Of a stretch of DNA of 64,000 nt, positions 63,779 through 64,000 are shown piece by piece. Every line of letters starts with the position of its first letter. Within the stretch, counting starts at the first letter, position 1. The notes below the pieces were generated by a model, which worked only from the letters and a program-made list of their open reading frames with translations, was not told the origin of the DNA and did no database searches. The position numbers were made by a program, and so were the translations under genes. The DNA comes from Marvinbryantia formatexigens (GTDB lineage Bacteria; Bacillota; Clostridia; Oscillospirales; Ruminococcaceae): contig JAETPU010000008.1 in NCBI GenBank assembly GCA_021771035.1, forward strand, positions 1 through 64,000, in the 5' to 3' direction.

Positions 63779-64000
63779 ATGCGCTTCTTTTTAGACACCG
63801 CCGACACTGAGGAAATCCGCCGGGCCAACGACCTGGGGGTTATCTGCGGCGTTACCACCAACCCCTCCCTCATTGCCAAATCCGGACGGGATTTCGGCGA
63901 GGTTATCCAGGAGATCACCCAGATTGTGGACGGCCCCATCAGCGGTGAGGTCAACGCCTTCACCACCGATGCCCCCGGCATGATTGCCGAAGGCCGGGCC
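63779..64000 (+). CDS. Transaldolase / fructose-6-phosphate aldolase (partial)
   Basis: The first 74 codons of a small class I aldolase, cut by the window end. [44 protein letters not shown] is the TalC/Fsa subfamily start, with the conserved TTNPSL motif and the acidic residue near FLDTAD. AAGGAGG lies 7 nt upstream. It probably provides transaldolase activity in the pentose phosphate pathway; the Schiff-base lysine lies outside the window. Confidence 0.95.
   Translation, partial: MRFFLDTADTEEIRRANDLGVICGVTTNPSLIAKSGRDFGEVIQEITQIVDGPISGEVNAFTTDAPGMIAEGRA

Overview
The window reads as a chromosomal segment from a GC-rich, gut-type Clostridia bacterium, most likely of the Oscillospiraceae/Ruminococcaceae group. 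This is inferred from the SCIFF peptide with its radical-SAM maturase, spoVG, DUF6809 and DUF6320 proteins, a high-cysteine HCB-type small protein, a CmpB-type membrane protein, a canonical Firmicutes ylxM-ffh-rpsP-khpA-rimM-trmD locus, and glycan-degrading enzymes. No rRNA, tRNA, CRISPR array, prophage or intact transposon was found.

1-12.2 kb: an aromatic amino-acid transcription unit on the minus strand (DAHP synthase, then prephenate dehydrogenase). It is led by a sigma-70-type promoter, a 31-codon leader peptide containing YYFYY, and an intrinsic terminator, which together form a ribosome-mediated attenuator. Then a ThuA-like protein behind a 24-bp palindrome, an XRE regulator, a CmpB-like membrane protein, PepD, an Orn/Lys/Arg decarboxylase-family protein, the SCIFF precursor and maturase, and a GNAT acetyltransferase. 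12.2-20.7 kb: a duplicated leader sequence ahead of a three-gene operon (membrane protein, condensation-like acyltransferase, DUF6320), a MATE transporter with a terminator in its leader, a sulfatase, and an AraC/GyrI-type regulator with a cysteine-containing partner.

20.8-39.7 kb: carbohydrate and acid catabolism. It holds a GH43 glycosidase, a predicted wall-anchored surface protein lying between two identical 59-bp hairpin repeats, a GH36 alpha-galactosidase, an IclR regulator, UxaC, a DUF6809 protein, an island of repeated hairpin-forming DNA (31.15-32.03 kb), and a five-enzyme redox cluster (TIM-barrel isomerase, D-2-hydroxyacid dehydrogenase, FAD oxidoreductase, SDR, and a Fe-S Old-Yellow-Enzyme-like protein) divergent from an AraC regulator.

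39.7-64 kb: mostly housekeeping. It includes a frameshifted APH-type kinase, an isochorismatase-type hydrolase, GrpB, a lone MazF, MurC, SpoVG, a CsoR-controlled copper ATPase locus, the cysteine-rich mini-protein, a ClpC-type ATPase, MarR, CoaD, RsmD, UvrC and HPr, then the SRP/ribosome-maturation genes, a VOC protein, and the start of a transaldolase/fructose-6-phosphate aldolase gene that runs off the window. Strong consensus promoters can be read directly upstream of several units (aro leader, copA, ptsH, ylxM, murC, transaldolase).
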